A stretch of DNA of 64,000 nucleotides, taken from positions 23,560,001-23,624,000 of the forward strand of contig OY756970.1 in the NCBI GenBank assembly GCA_963580455.1, written 5' to 3'. The position numbers and the translations under genes are program-made. Positions within the stretch are counted from its first letter, which is position 1. Each line of letters begins with the position of its first letter. The stretch is from Euonymus europaeus. Lineage: Eukaryota; Streptophyta; Magnoliopsida; Celastrales; Celastraceae. Below, one piece after another: positions 48,480 through 60,413 of the stretch. The notes beneath the pieces are model-generated. The model had not been told where the DNA came from. It worked only from the letters and a program-made list of their open reading frames with translations, and ran no database searches.

Positions 48480-50297
48480 CAAAATTTGCGTTGAGAGGAC
48501 AGTTACCTAATATGCTTGTCTTTTGATTGATATTTGATTTCGAAGAACAAAATTGTCAACAACACATAGGACTAGAGCAAGCCATATGAAGATGTGGGAC
48601 AGATCAGTGTGACTCATGGCTTCATGTGATGATGTCCTAAATGCAATTCTGATAAGAATAAGATGACTAATCGTCCGAGAGAACGGTGAGGTTCCACTCT
48701 ACGTACAGACACATAAAATACACATAGGGAAGTAAGGAATTTTGCACAAAGTAAGAAAACCAATTCTGTGGTCTTTTTCGGAAATTTCAGAGTACTTACC
48801 CATTTGATGGTTACTCTCTCTCTCTCTGGTTTCTTGTGCTCAATCGGGTGTCTTCCTGTCATCATTTCGACGAGCAATACGCCAAAGGAGTACACGTCAC
48901 TCTTTTCAGTAAGTTGATGTGTTCTAAGGTATTCAGGGTCCAAGTAGCCTGTTGTTCCTTTTACCTGAGTCGAGATATGAGTCGCACCAGGATCTTCACC
49001 ACTCAAACGAGCAAGCCCAAAATCCGCCACTTTGGCTCGAAGTTTCTCCGTGACGAGGATATTTGATGCTTTTATGTCTCTGTGGATCATTGGTTCATCT
49101 GTCAACGCCACAAGTGAGGTTCAAGTAGACGATCACAAAGAGAAAAACAAGATCCCAGTTCATCTAGCAGCTTCAGCTCATATCCAAACAAAATCGCTAC
49201 CATTTTACATTTCTATAAACTGTTACACAAATCAAAATACACCCTACGTATATAGTGTACAATCCTAGAACACACATTGGCACTATTTACAATTGGAACT
49301 CATGGACATTAATTTACAATCGGAAATGACATACATACCAGAATACATGTGAAGATAGGTAATTGAATGAACAACATCAATGGCAACTTCCAGACGCTCT
49401 GCAATCTCAAGTTCATTTCCCCGAGTGCCTGCATTAATACACTGCTTCAAATACTGCTCTTCATCGGCATTATACTGGACACCTAAACTGCTGATATAAG
49501 TAATTCTAGTGATTCCTATAAAAAAAATATAATAAACGGCTCATTAAAGTAGAAAATTTTGATTCTGTGAGGTTCAATTAGCAGCTTTTCAGCAACTTTG
49601 GCATAATAATCGCACTGACAAATATGCAGGAACTGTGCTTGGTCCTACCCACTCCACTACTATCAATTTTTTAATAATTTGACAAATGTCCATTGCTTCC
49701 CTTACCATCCAGATGTTCTCGAAGATTTCCATTGCCAACATATTCAATCACAATCGTCAGCTCATCTCCATGCTCCATATATCCATACAATCTAACCAGA
49801 TTTAGATGCTCTATCTTCGACAGAGTAAGTATCTCGTTTTTGAATTCCTGCGATGAACGCCTATGATAATTGTCCTGCCAATTAGAGCAGCATCCAGTTA
49901 CCCAAACACCATTTACTTTGAGCAATCCTACTCAAAAATAAATTTTGGAAGCAGCTGGGGATACAAATTCAGTTCTGCATTGGCATGATTATATTACCTT
50001 TTTAGCACGCTTGATAGCAACAATGGTTCCATTTCTATGCCTCCCCTTGTAGACTGATCCAAACCCACGTTCTCCAATCTTGTTTGAGTTAGAGAAATTA
50101 TCAGTTGCCTTGAGAATTTCTTCATATGAGAAACTTTCTGTTTCAATTAGCCCACTTGTGGTACCGGAAGATCCGTACGAACGAAAGGATTTGATTTGTC
50201 TCTGTTTTTGGATTGAGAAGAAGACATGGGAACCAGAAGCAACGTACCTTCCAGCTGCCGAGGTTGCGGTGTTGATTATCTCATTTGCTTTAGATAA

Positions 50298-51161
50298 TCA
50301 AAAACAAACGTTCCTTTCACGTTCAATGCTCTGCAAGACAGAGTCAAACACAACTGTTTGTGGTGATCCATTGGAGGACAAAATGGATCAGGCTGAGGTT
50401 TTGGGGTTAAAATCACCCGAGTAATGAAGCTCGATTATTAATATATTCCCTCTAAAGCTCCACTCATACAATGGTACGGTCCGCAATCCAAAAACTGTTA
50501 TAGAGATGCAATATAGATCGAATAACATGGGCTTAGGACCACAAATAATTAATAACGTCATAATTCTCTAAGAGAGAGAAAAATCATTAACTTTTAATCT
50601 ACTTTTTTATTGATAACTAATTACCCAAAACTTATCACTATTCATTCATTTGAATCGCAGTTTTATTTCACACAAACAATTTATTTCAATCCGGCGGCAA
50701 GTTCTTCGCAGTACATGTTTCCTGGCACGAATTAAGCACTTTCTGACCTCCCCCTCCTCCTCCGTTAAATTTGAAGGGAAAAACGGGAACACTTGAATAA
50801 ACACAATAGAGATGAGTTCCTGAACTTGGACTTGTTCCATTTCTCGAGTCTTCATGATGAAATACCAAGAAGCCAACCTTTGTTAACTCAGTTGTTTGCA
50901 AGTGTCTCGTTTCTAGTGCTATAAAAGAAAAGAAATTCATTTTACATTGCACAGCTCAACAGTGATTATATATTCATTCCACGAAATCAAACAAAGCAGC
51001 AACGTTAAGGAAGAACAGTAGAAGATTCCATAATCCTCTATAATCCTAAACTGTATTTGAATAACAAAGAAAAAGGCCAATGTTTGGCCCTGATTATTCA
51101 AGCCATGACTTGGATCAGACAGAGCCGTCAAGTGATCATAAACATTCGATTCCAAAGCAAG
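50298..51161. other. Intergenic region
   Basis: Upstream of the kinase locus and downstream of the next minus-strand gene. I looked for an N-terminal kinase exon on the minus strand and found none; an ATG-led frame near 50374 closes after about 30 codons out of register. Confidence 0.5.
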
Positions 51162-51833
51162 TCACTCAACATCATACCCTTTATCTTGAAGCTCTTGAAT
51201 GACTTCATTCCTCATCCTAAACCAAAGCTTCTGGGCTTCGCGCTCAAACTTGTCATCCTGCGACTTCTTCCGAAAATCCCTTCCATTCATATCAGTTTCG
51301 ATGTCTCCTTTGGGTCCAATCGTGGTCCCAATCGTGCCTCCCTTAGCAATGAATTCGTCCATGGCTTCCGCATCGCCAGGATAAGGATACTCTATCCGCT
51401 CGAAGAGGTGGGCTAATTTCCTCTCCTCCTTGGGTCGTGCAGGAGTCAGCTCGAACCAACCCAGCGGAGACGTCTCATTGAAAATCCATAAGGCCCCAAA
51501 AATTGAGTAGGTGCACAACAGACCCTTGCCTACTTGCTTCCAGAAATACCGATCTTCTTTTCCGAATCCAATCCTCCTCAGGTACTTCTCGGCAGTCAGG
51601 GATTTGAGCAATTGAAAACCTGAGATTACCCAATAGAAGACGACAACGGGAACGATAAGACAGACAATAGTTTTTCATACGAACATTTCATCAAACAGTT
51701 AGAAGACAAATCCCTGAAAACATCAAAATACAAAACCGCCTACAGCTTTGAAAATTGAAATTAGTCTGCTGGGATAAGTGGGGGATTTATGATTCTTACC
51801 TGATTTGGCTTCTTCATAACCTTTACGAACCAT
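51162..51833 (-). CDS. Small single-TM protein, probably mitochondrial (complex I ESSS/NDUFB11-like?)
   Basis: Exons 51800-51833 and 51162-51619 join in frame to 163 residues, starting MVRKGYEEAKSG. A hydrophobic segment near 43-62 (KGLLCTYSIFGALWIF) is the only membrane span, with a charged, soluble C-terminal part rich in Asp, Glu, Lys and Arg. The composition and layout are those of accessory inner-membrane respiratory subunits; I recall similar plant proteins listed as ESSS/NDUFB11-type complex I subunits, but I cannot confirm that here. The tiny first exon is supported by a perfect frame join (Gly codon split) and by splice sites CAG|GTAAGA and CTCAG|G. Neighbour genes give no clue. Confidence 0.7.
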
Positions 51834-52279
51834 CTCGGCCGCAAAGATCAAATTCTCTACTGGATTGATTTGAACTTTGAAGAAGAAGTGAATTCAGAGA
51901 GGGAAAAAAAGTTGATACTTGTGAACTGTTAATTCCTCTGGAGCCCATTATATTTTGAGCTTTTAAGCTAAAGCCCAGGAAGTAAGGCCCCTCTCCCAAC
52001 TCTGTTGGGCTTTAACCCATAATTTCCCTAAGTTGGATTCTTATCTTATCTTCTCCAGGGTATGCTTCAAGTTCAAGCATTCAAATTTTCATATGGATTT
52101 TCTTCATTTATCATATCTAAAAACTACTGCATCAATTCAATGAAGTCGCAAACACAAAGAGGCAAAGAGCCTGTTGTCATCAAATTGCTTAACTGTGATT
52201 AATAAACATACGGTAAAATTAGGAGGAGATCCATCTTTCTTTAAGGATAAATAATTTATTCATAGTGGTTGAGAAACAA
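51834..52279. other. Short intergenic stretch
   Basis: Leader and promoter of the 163-residue protein, with GGGCTTTAAC/GCCCATTA words near 51945-52018, then 3' UTR of the transporter. Nothing else. Confidence 0.55.
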
Positions 52280-54157
52280 TCAACGGAGAGTTCCCACTGC
52301 CTTTTTATAGGTATACCCCTTGGCAATCAGGAGAAAGGCACCTAAATTCAGAACACTCAGCACTGCCAAAAGCCAAAAGAAGTACTGCAAATGACCATAA
52401 TTCAAGTTATCTGGTATCCATCCAAGCTTTCCATTCTTAGTACTCGCACTTGTAACAATTGTCACCAACAGAGAGCTCAAGTAGTTCCCAAGTGCAACAG
52501 TGGTGAGTGACAGGGCAGAGCACATGCTTCTCATAGCATCTGGTGCTTGCTCATAGAAGAACTCCAATTGTCCTATATTTGTGAATACTTCTGCACATCC
52601 AATCAGGAAATACTGCGGAATCTGCCAGAAAATTGTCATTGGTATCCACTCTCTTTCATAGTAGTTGTTCCTTCTCACCATTTTCTGTCTTTCGACTTCT
52701 AGAATCGCTGCGGCGACCATTGAAAAGATGGATATGAATAGGCCAATCCCCATTCTTTGTAATGTAGTTATGCCATTCCTTTCGCCAGTGAACTTTCTTG
52801 CGATTGGAACGATTATTCGATCATAGACTGGCACCCAGAAGATGACACTGAGAGTGTCGAATATTGAAAGGGAAGCTGCTGGGATCTTAAAGCTGGACTT
52901 GCCAAATCTAGTGTCCATTGTTTTACCTTGTAACACAAATAAGCTTCCCATTTGACTGTAAACAGCAGAAAAGATTATACCAGTAGCCCATATAGGAAGC
53001 AAACGGATGATTGATTTTAGCTCCTCAACTTGAGTTATAGTGCAAAGTCTCCATGGATCAACTGAATCTTTTATACTGTCTGATTGAGCGTCTACTGCTG
53101 CCTTATCAAAGAACCTAAGATCCTCAGTGTGATCAAGCTTTCGACTTCCTTGAATATTGGACTCTACCTCTGCTGTTTCATAGAGAAGGGACTCATCAGC
53201 AGGAACTTGTACTTTGTACTTCCTAAAAGATGCAACAAGAACCTGAGAGAGTCTTGTGATAGGGCTGCCTCCGGGATTTTGGTACCGGTACAAATTAGTA
53301 CCCGAGAAGAAGCTCACGACAGCGACTCCCATTGCTATAGCTGGAATCCCAAAACCCCATCCCCAACTCACATTCTCTTGCACCCAAACCAGCACTGAAC
53401 CAGCAATAAGAGCGCCGACGTTGATTGAGAGATAAAACCAATTGAAGAAAGAACTCTTGTGCTTCTTCTCGGTCTCATCAGTATCATCAAATTGATCGGC
53501 TCCATAAGATGAAACACAAGGCTTAATCCCTCCGGTCCCAAGTGCTATGATATAAAGAGCTAGAAAACACACTGCAGTTTGTGTTTCTGATGCGTGGCAT
53601 TTGTCGCCTGCATAACATGTTGGCTTTAGGCCTGGAACAGATGCTGACATTGTCAACAGTGTCATTCCCTGCAAGTAATTGAACTTTTCCATTCAGAGGA
53701 AATTCTCAGTCTCAGTCGATCATATCAAGGAAGAGAAGTAGCACTTACAAAAACATAAATGATTGAAAAACAGGCAATAGTCCAATATCTTCCAAGACAA
53801 GCATCAGCCAGAAATGCTCCTATCAATGGAGTGATGTAGCATGTTCCACTCCAATTCAAATTGCTTCTGGTTGCAGTGGCGCTGTGCTGGTTCAATCGAT
53901 ACTTGAAATAACTCACCAGATTGGAGCTCATACCATAATATGCTAATCTTTCACAACATTCATTTCCTGTCAAAACAAGAAGCAAAAGGAAAATAGATTT
54001 CCTTATCAGAATCAATGTTCAAGAGTTGTATTAGACCGATTCTGCAAGTACCTATGATATATGGACAGGCCTTCCAGGTTCCAGTTCTGTTCTTATCGGC
54101 ACGATTTCCAACATGATCTACAGTACCGTCTTTAGTGTAACTGTCGTCCTCCGCCAT
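52280..54157 (-). CDS. Proton-coupled peptide transporter, NPF8/PTR1-like
   Basis: Exons 54052-54157, 53749-53966 and 52280-53668 join to 570 residues. Major-facilitator POT/NPF family, 12 membrane helices; plant PTR1/PTR5 (NPF8.1/8.2) take up di- and tripeptides with protons at the plasma membrane. The proton-coupling E-x2-E-R motif is complete (E38, E41, R42 in [11 protein letters not shown]). The PTR signature region is near [24 protein letters not shown], and the second family signature [13 protein letters not shown] is present. A large loop with [11 protein letters not shown] separates the two six-helix halves. The N-terminus ([14 protein letters not shown]) is that of the NPF8 group. 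All splice sites are GT-AG and no residue is out of line. NPF members can also carry nitrate or hormones, but the subgroup favours peptides. Confidence 0.94.
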
Positions 54158-57100
54158 CGTTGGAATAGAGCCTATATACTGATCAAGATCTGCTAACGAT
54201 ACGCAAAGAAAAATAGCTAAATTGGGTATTTCAATCACAGTGCTGCACACCTTTTTTTTTTTTTTTTGATAGAAGTGCTGCACACATTTGATGAGCTTAT
54301 ACTGTACTTTCTAATGGGTATTCTGTTATATGGAAAAACAAAACAAAAATGGAGTCTTTGAGTTTACTTGGAACCTTTGACTAGCTTTTAATGGAGGACA
54401 TGCAGTTGAGAGACTCGACTGAACATGTCTCCACCACTCCTTCTAGTCAACAAAGAAGACTAAAATGTTGTCTTTGCAGATTTTAAGGATCTGCAAAAAA
54501 AGTAATCCAAGAACAATAATTTAGAGACACAAAACCACAGTGTAGTCTTAATAAGGTTGTTTACATAGAGACCCTACTGTCTTATTACCTAATAATCATC
54601 GTTCCTACTTTACACAACTAGTTAAGGTCGTTTGGTCAAGGAATCCCGCGCTAGTCACAGTTGTTCGTATACAAAATCATTGGCTTTGCCTTGATCTCAC
54701 ATTAATTACAAAACAATGCAAAGGTTCACCTCAAATAATCAAATTTCATTAATTATAATAAAATCATTTAATTTTATTTTAAGTTTTATTATTAAATTTT
54801 CTTACTTCTATTATTATAATTTATTGATGATAGGAAGAATTATAGCTAGGTATGGGGAAAAATTTTATATATATGCATGTAAAAGTTTGCAGTTGGAATC
54901 ATATGATTAAAGTCTTAATCAAATGATTAGATTCTTAATCAAATGATTAGATTCGACTAATTTTTTGGAAGGACGGACTTGTTCCTTATCACCTGTCCCT
55001 CTCCAACACAACTGTAATCCTCAATTAATATTTCACTGATTAATAAGAACCAAACCCTCATCATCGATCACTTTACTTATCTCGACAGTCATGACAATGA
55101 GATACGGCAAAACTGATTAGCTACAAAAACTCCAATCATACCTAAAGTAAATGTATATGAGGTTACGTAATATATGTGGCATACAATGTAAGCATGCCAC
55201 ATAAACTAACACAAGTTAATCCAACATGTTTCCCGCTTCTCTTTCTTATTATCAAATCAATACTCTTACCTTATAGTTGATGATGTTTAGCATGCATAGA
55301 AACACTGTACGTAGGGGTCACCAAATGACCCACGGTTCTAGGTTTGGCCCAAGCCCGAAATGAAATCAGGTTTAGGCAACCTGACTCTAAGTCTAGGGCC
55401 AGCCTGGACCCTCATTTTTTGGGGTCAAGCCTGACTATTTAGACTGGCCCGGCCTAAAAAATATAACATATATACTGCATATATATATATACATACATAT
55501 ATAGTGTGACAGTGTGTGTATAGATATATTTCTACACAGTGTGCACACACACACAATATATATGTAGTATAGAAGATCGGGCTTGAGCTTACCAAATTAT
55601 CAGACAGTCCAAAATGATTTTTGGGCTTGGGTCAAGGCCAGGCCTGGGCCTGGGCCTAATATTTTAGGGCCTGCCTGGCCCAATACTGACCCCTAACTAT
55701 ATGTGTGTACCTCTAGCTTCCTCAATAAATTTATATTGTGAAAAAAATGTAATAGCAAAGTGAAACAATGTAAAACAACGCAGGTGTTAATATGCTATAT
55801 CATTTCTCCCTCATTAATCAACAACGGAACAAGATCAAACGTATGACAAAAATTTCGTATTGCATTGTCTCTATGTCGTATTAAATTGTCGCTTACAACT
55901 TTTTTCTTTTTCAGTTTTTGTGGTTTGCTTTGTTGTTTCTATTGTTCTCATGTTACCACGGTATTCTTCCTCCATAAACGAGGCTAATTAATAAAATTCT
56001 GAGGTAACGCCCTCTTTTATCAAAAAAAAAAACTTTCGAAAATCGTCGTTTAGCCATTGTTTCGGGCACCACTACTTCGAAATGATCTCTCAAGCTCCGA
56101 ATAACGAAACCCACATGACACCCATCACCAACAGCCTCTTAAACCATCAGAAAAAACTTTAAAAAAAAGGCGGCCAGCCGCAAGAGAAAAGTGGCCGATC
56201 CAATTGACTCTGGCGAAATCTCTGTGCACCACAATCATCTTGAACTCCTTAAGTTGAGGTGCACTTGACCTAGACATTTTCCAATTGAAACGATTATCGA
56301 ATTCCGACGACCTGTGTTTGAACGAGAGAGAGAGAGAGAGAGAGAGATGCATGTGAATGAGAGATAAATTATTTAATTTACCTATTTTTTGTGTTTTCAA
56401 GATGTTATCATGGTGAATGTTAAATGGGTTAAATTCAAAAGTCAAATTTTGAATTTGTTGTCAGTTAGCTTGATTTTGCTGGCTCATCATATCAACTAAG
56501 CTGCCACGTAGATTATGTATATTTATATATATATTTTTTGTATGTACGTTTAGAACTACCAGATTAGCTAGGCTTCCGTGGATATTAAAGTAGAGAGGAT
56601 CAAAATCTGTGTTTATTTATTTTGAGGAATACATCTAAATTTAGGTTTCATTACTTAATTAACTATTTCCACAAGCCTAAACACTGAAGAAAATAAGCTA
56701 ATAATTATATAAATATTACAGGTACATTTTTCTAAGTCAAAATAATAAAATAAAATAATTGATAATTGGGCAGCCGCCAAACCAAATAAAGGCGTGATTA
56801 ATTAGAAAAAGAAAGTGGAGATAAGCTTATATAGATAAAGGTTAGATGAGATGTTAGCTTCCAGGAAACAAATTTCTCGACTAATGCCAGCCATGAAAAC
56901 TATTTCTCAACTACAAAATACCAATTCTATCGAGGTAACATCAATCCCAATTCCCATATACATTTGTGTTATTGTCATCGACCAAACCACGTTCCTTTAC
57001 ACTTCTCGAAGGACCAAAAGGGCCTAAAAAATAACTATGGCATTGATGATGACGATGATGATGATAAGCCCTTTTATATACTATATTCTGTACATATATT

Positions 57101-57455
57101 TCTCATTGAAAAGATGATTACTAATGATTATATTTCAAGTTTAATTTTCAACCATACTAGATAATATATCAGGGAAAGCTTTCTGTCATATAATATATAA
57201 TTACATTGTCTTTTACCCACAGAATCATTCAATACATCAAGTTAAGATGTATATATATATATATACTAATAAATAAATTAAAAGCGATTTTGTATATATG
57301 TAGTAGTATACATATATGGCTGTGTTAATTTGGGTTGTTGCTGATCACGTCACCTTCCTTGACCATTGGAGAATAGGAGAATATATGTATTTCAAATATA
57401 TTCTTAAATGTTAGCTGAGATCGGTTGTACTATACTCCAAAAATGGTTGGACCAA
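54158..57455. other. Long AT-rich intergenic region
   Basis: Between divergent transporter and laccase genes. It holds a 20 bp direct repeat (TTAATCAAATGATTAGATTC, 54914-54953), the hAT-type MITE at 55312, a (GA)n run near 56324, and several AT dinucleotide runs. A 106-codon minus frame at 56125-56445 is not convincing. No gene called. Confidence 0.5.
55312..55695. mobile_element. hAT-like MITE
   Basis: The ends TAGGGGTCA (55312) and TGACCCCTA (55687-55695) are exact inverted copies. The flanks ACTGTACG (55304-55311) and ACTATATG (55696-55703) agree at six of eight bases, as expected for an aged 8 bp hAT target duplication. The interior has many GGCC-rich words (GGCCCGGCC, GGCCTGGGCC), arranged partly as inverted copies. 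No coding capacity. Confidence 0.6.
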
Positions 57456-57697
57456 ACCAACCTAGTCAATTGAAATCCGCCATCTCAAAACTTGGAACTA
57501 TATATATCTTGGCTTCCAAAGAAGCATATGGATATAGATATGTAACTACTTTGTGTGAAACTCAAGAAATCATTTCTCTCGACCATTGTTACTTATACGG
57601 AGAGCTTGCCTCTAAAGCATATCGTCTTTTTTATATGTCTACCTACCCTACTAAAACGACATCGCAGCAAAACAGTACTCGAGATTCTTTATATATT
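57456..57697 (+). promoter_or_regulatory. AC elements and TATA box of the laccase
   Basis: ACCAACC (57456-57462) is an exact AC-II element and ACCTACC (57641-57647) an exact AC-I element. Such sites are bound by lignin MYBs (MYB46/58/63 type) in xylem genes. TATATATT at 57690-57697 lies about 93 bases before the ATG and is a fitting TATA box. Confidence 0.55.
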
Positions 57698-57789
57698 ATA
57701 GCCGCGTTTGTATTTGGTGGTCATCTACACCAATATTAACAAACAGCACAGGTCCCTATTTGCCTCCAAGAGACTAGAGAGAGGAGGAG

Positions 57790-60413
57790 ATGGCGCCGTG
57801 GATTCAGATTCTTGTCCTCGCCATGTCCATGGTGGCTTGTCTGTTTCCGGCATCGGTGGAGTCTATGACTCGACATTACAAGTTTAATGTAAGTGCATAT
57901 ATAATGACACGAGTAATTAAGGTTGCTAGTTGCAGCTTAAATGTCATGTCATGCATGTGTAATGTGTTTTTAATCAAAATCAATCCTCTTCATTTGCAAT
58001 TAATGTGGAAATAAGACCGTATACGTAGTAACTTTGCCTCTTATGATAGATAAGTACATGATATATATATATATATATAGGTAGAGTAGTATATATATAT
58101 TTTTGTACCAGTTGTGGCACAGATATTAGGATAATCGTCTCTTTAATTAGGCCATCGTGCATTGGTCTCAGCATGTTTAACTCTGCTATATATGAAGACA
58201 TTGCAAACCCTAGCTAGCTATCTCTACATATATAAAATTGCGATAAATATTCATTAAAAAATAGCTTCCGTCATCAGTGAGATTCTCTTGAAGTATTAAT
58301 TAGCTAGCTTCATCATAATTAGTTGTTAATCGAAAAAGGGTTGTTTAATAGGATTATATTTTAAGGCATAAAATATGGTCAAACTCTGAAACTGACAAGG
58401 CATATATATATATATATCACCCTAAATATTGTCCACTGACTCCAAATAAAGATATAAACACGTTAATATCTATTTATATGTGCAGGTGGTATTGAAGAAC
58501 ACGACAAGATTGTGTTCCACAAAGCCCATCGTCACTATAAATGGAAAATTCCCTGGACCGACTATAGTTGCTAGGGAAGACGATACTGTGCTCATTAAGG
58601 TGGTCAATCATGTCAACTACAATCTCAGCATCCACTGGTGAGTTGGGCCAGCAATATTGTTCATCAGGCCTTGAAAATTGGGCTGACCTTTGTGCTTTTC
58701 TGATTTTGGGCCAGGCACGGAGTAAGACAATTGAGGACGGGATGGGCCGATGGGCCAGCATACATAACCCAATGCCCAATCCAACCAGGGAATCAGTATG
58801 TGTACAATTTTACCCTCACCGGCCAACGAGGCACGCTTTGGTGGCACGCCCACATTCTCTGGCTCAGAGCCACCGTCCATGGAGCCCTAGTCATACTGCC
58901 TAAGCGTGGCGTTCCTTATCCATTTCCCAAACCTGACAAAGAAGAGATTGTTATATTAGGTAAGCCGAGCAAAAAACAAAAAAAATCGCCATTAATGGAC
59001 TTGATTTAACTTTAATTAATTTGGCATCTGGTGAACTGGTTTAATTGTAGGTGAATGGTGGAAATCAGATACTGAAGCTGTGATCAATGAAGCTATGAGA
59101 TCTGGTTTAGCCCCAAATGTCTCAGATGTCCACACAATCAATGGGCATCCTGGACAGGCCCCTAATTGTCCTTCACAAGGTGAAATTTTACCCAATTATG
59201 GCACAATTAGCTAGTGTGTTAATTTAAACTTTGAAATAATCTCTTTTTTTGTTTCACAGGATATACATTATCAGTGAGACCTGGCAAGACCTACATGCTT
59301 CGAATAATCAGCGCTGCACTCAATGAAGAACTCTTCTTCAAGATTGCCGGACACCAACTCACCGTCGTCGAGGTTGACGCAACATACGTTAAACCTTTCA
59401 AAACCGACACAATCCTCATCACCCCTGGCCAAACCACAAACGTACTGTTATTAGCCCACAAAGGTGCTGGCAAGTACATGGTTGTAGCCTCTGCTTTTAT
59501 GGATGCGCCAATTGCAGTCGATAATGCCACCGCCACCGCCACACTAAAATACTTTGGCACACAAACCACAATCTCCACCACACTCACCGCCCCAACTCCC
59601 CAAAATGCCACCCCTGTGGCAACCAATTTCACAAACGCCCTTCGAAGCCTTAACTCTAAAGAATATCCAACGAATGTTCCATTGAAGATCAATCACAACC
59701 TTTTATTCACTGTCAGTCTCGGAATCAATCCTTGTTCAACTTGCTCCAATGGAAGTCGAGTTGTTGCTGACATCAACAACATCACCTTTGTGATGCCCTC
59801 CGTTGCTCTGCTCAATGCCCATTTCTTCAATATAAAAGGGGTTTTCACTGATGATTTCCCGGCGAACCCTCCAATACAGTACAATTACACTGGGGCGCAG
59901 CTGACAAATTTCCAGACAACGAAAGGGACAAGACTTTATAGACTCGCTTATAATTCCACCGTTCAATTGGTTTTCCAAGATACAGGGATAATTACACCAG
60001 AAAACCATCCACTCCACTTACATGGATTTAATTTCTTTGAGGTTGGAAGAGGAATTGGAAATTTTGACCCAAAAAAGGATGTGAAGAACTTCAATCTAGT
60101 TGACCCGGTTGAGAGGAACACCATCGGCGTCCCCTCTGGTGGATGGTCTGCTATTAGATTTAGGGCTGACAATCCAGGTAAGCCCTACCCACTAACCATA
60201 ACTATGGGCTTGATTTTAAAACAAGCTCAACCATTTTGATTGTTGTATCTAATCGGTTCGTAATGATCCATCTATTTTTCAGGGGTTTGGTTTATGCATT
60301 GTCATTTGGAGGTACACACAACATGGGGGCTTAAGATGGCGTTTGTTGTAGACAATGGAAAAGGACCCAACGAATCTCTTCTGCCACCTCCAAGTGATCT
60401 TCCAAAGTGTTAA
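57790..60413 (+). CDS. LAC: Laccase (multicopper oxidase), lignin-type
   Basis: Six exons: 57790-57888, 58486-58637, 58715-58959, 59051-59179, 59260-60177 and 60283-60413, joining to 524 residues. A secreted apoplastic enzyme that oxidises monolignols with oxygen. A signal peptide covers about residues 1-25 ([21 protein letters not shown]). All four copper motifs are present: HWHG (83-86), WWHAH (126-130), HPLHLHG (425-431) and HCHLEVH (487-493). The type 1 copper ligand is C488, and the axial position ten residues on is Leu498, as in higher-potential plant laccases. The protein ends DLPKC, as plant laccases do. It is a bit short of the usual 540-580. AC promoter elements and a miR397 site support a role in lignification (LAC2/4/17-like). 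All introns GT-AG. Confidence 0.95.
59306..59326 (+). promoter_or_regulatory. miR397 target site in laccase mRNA
   Basis: AATCAGCGCTGCACTCAATGA pairs with the conserved plant miR397 (from memory 5'-UCAUUGAGUGCAGCGUUGAUG) at 19 of 21 positions, with one of the two exceptions a G:U pair and the other at the 3' end of the miRNA. It lies in exon 5 over the codons for ISAALNEE, the place where laccases are known to be cut. Confidence 0.85.

Larger units (their letters stand above)
46012..50297 (-). pseudogene. CRCK-type receptor-like cytoplasmic kinase, last exon split by transposons
   Basis: Exons, minus strand: 49998-about 50297, 49706-49874, 49339-49428, 48800-49098, then a final exon in three pieces, 47505-47654, 46758-46793 and 46012-46140. 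The kinase domain is nearly complete: VAIKRAKK (ATP lysine), HRDIKASN (catalytic loop), [16 protein letters not shown], then [16 protein letters not shown]. It resembles calmodulin-binding RLCKs (CRCK1-like). A TRIM lies right after ..RKSRPSMQ, and beyond it the frame goes on with KCAEVLWKIRKD, a conserved CRCK end. A MITE follows at once, and past it 42 more codons stay open to a stop at 46012. As it stands translation would run eight residues into the TRIM and stop. The Gly loop reads GERGFG, with Arg for the usual second Gly. The 5' end is unresolved: an in-frame stop lies at 50298 and no start is evident. Confidence 0.8.

Noticed and set aside
50080..50424. 114-codon plus-strand open frame
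   Set aside because: It is the antisense shadow of the first recognised kinase exon, which has clear kinase motifs on the minus strand.
56125..56445. 106-codon minus-strand open frame
   Set aside because: Contains a (GA)n-encoded Leu-Ser run, no known family, no splice or promoter context.
57425..57739. 104-codon open frame before the laccase
   Set aside because: It overlaps the AC elements and TATA box of the laccase promoter and has no family likeness.
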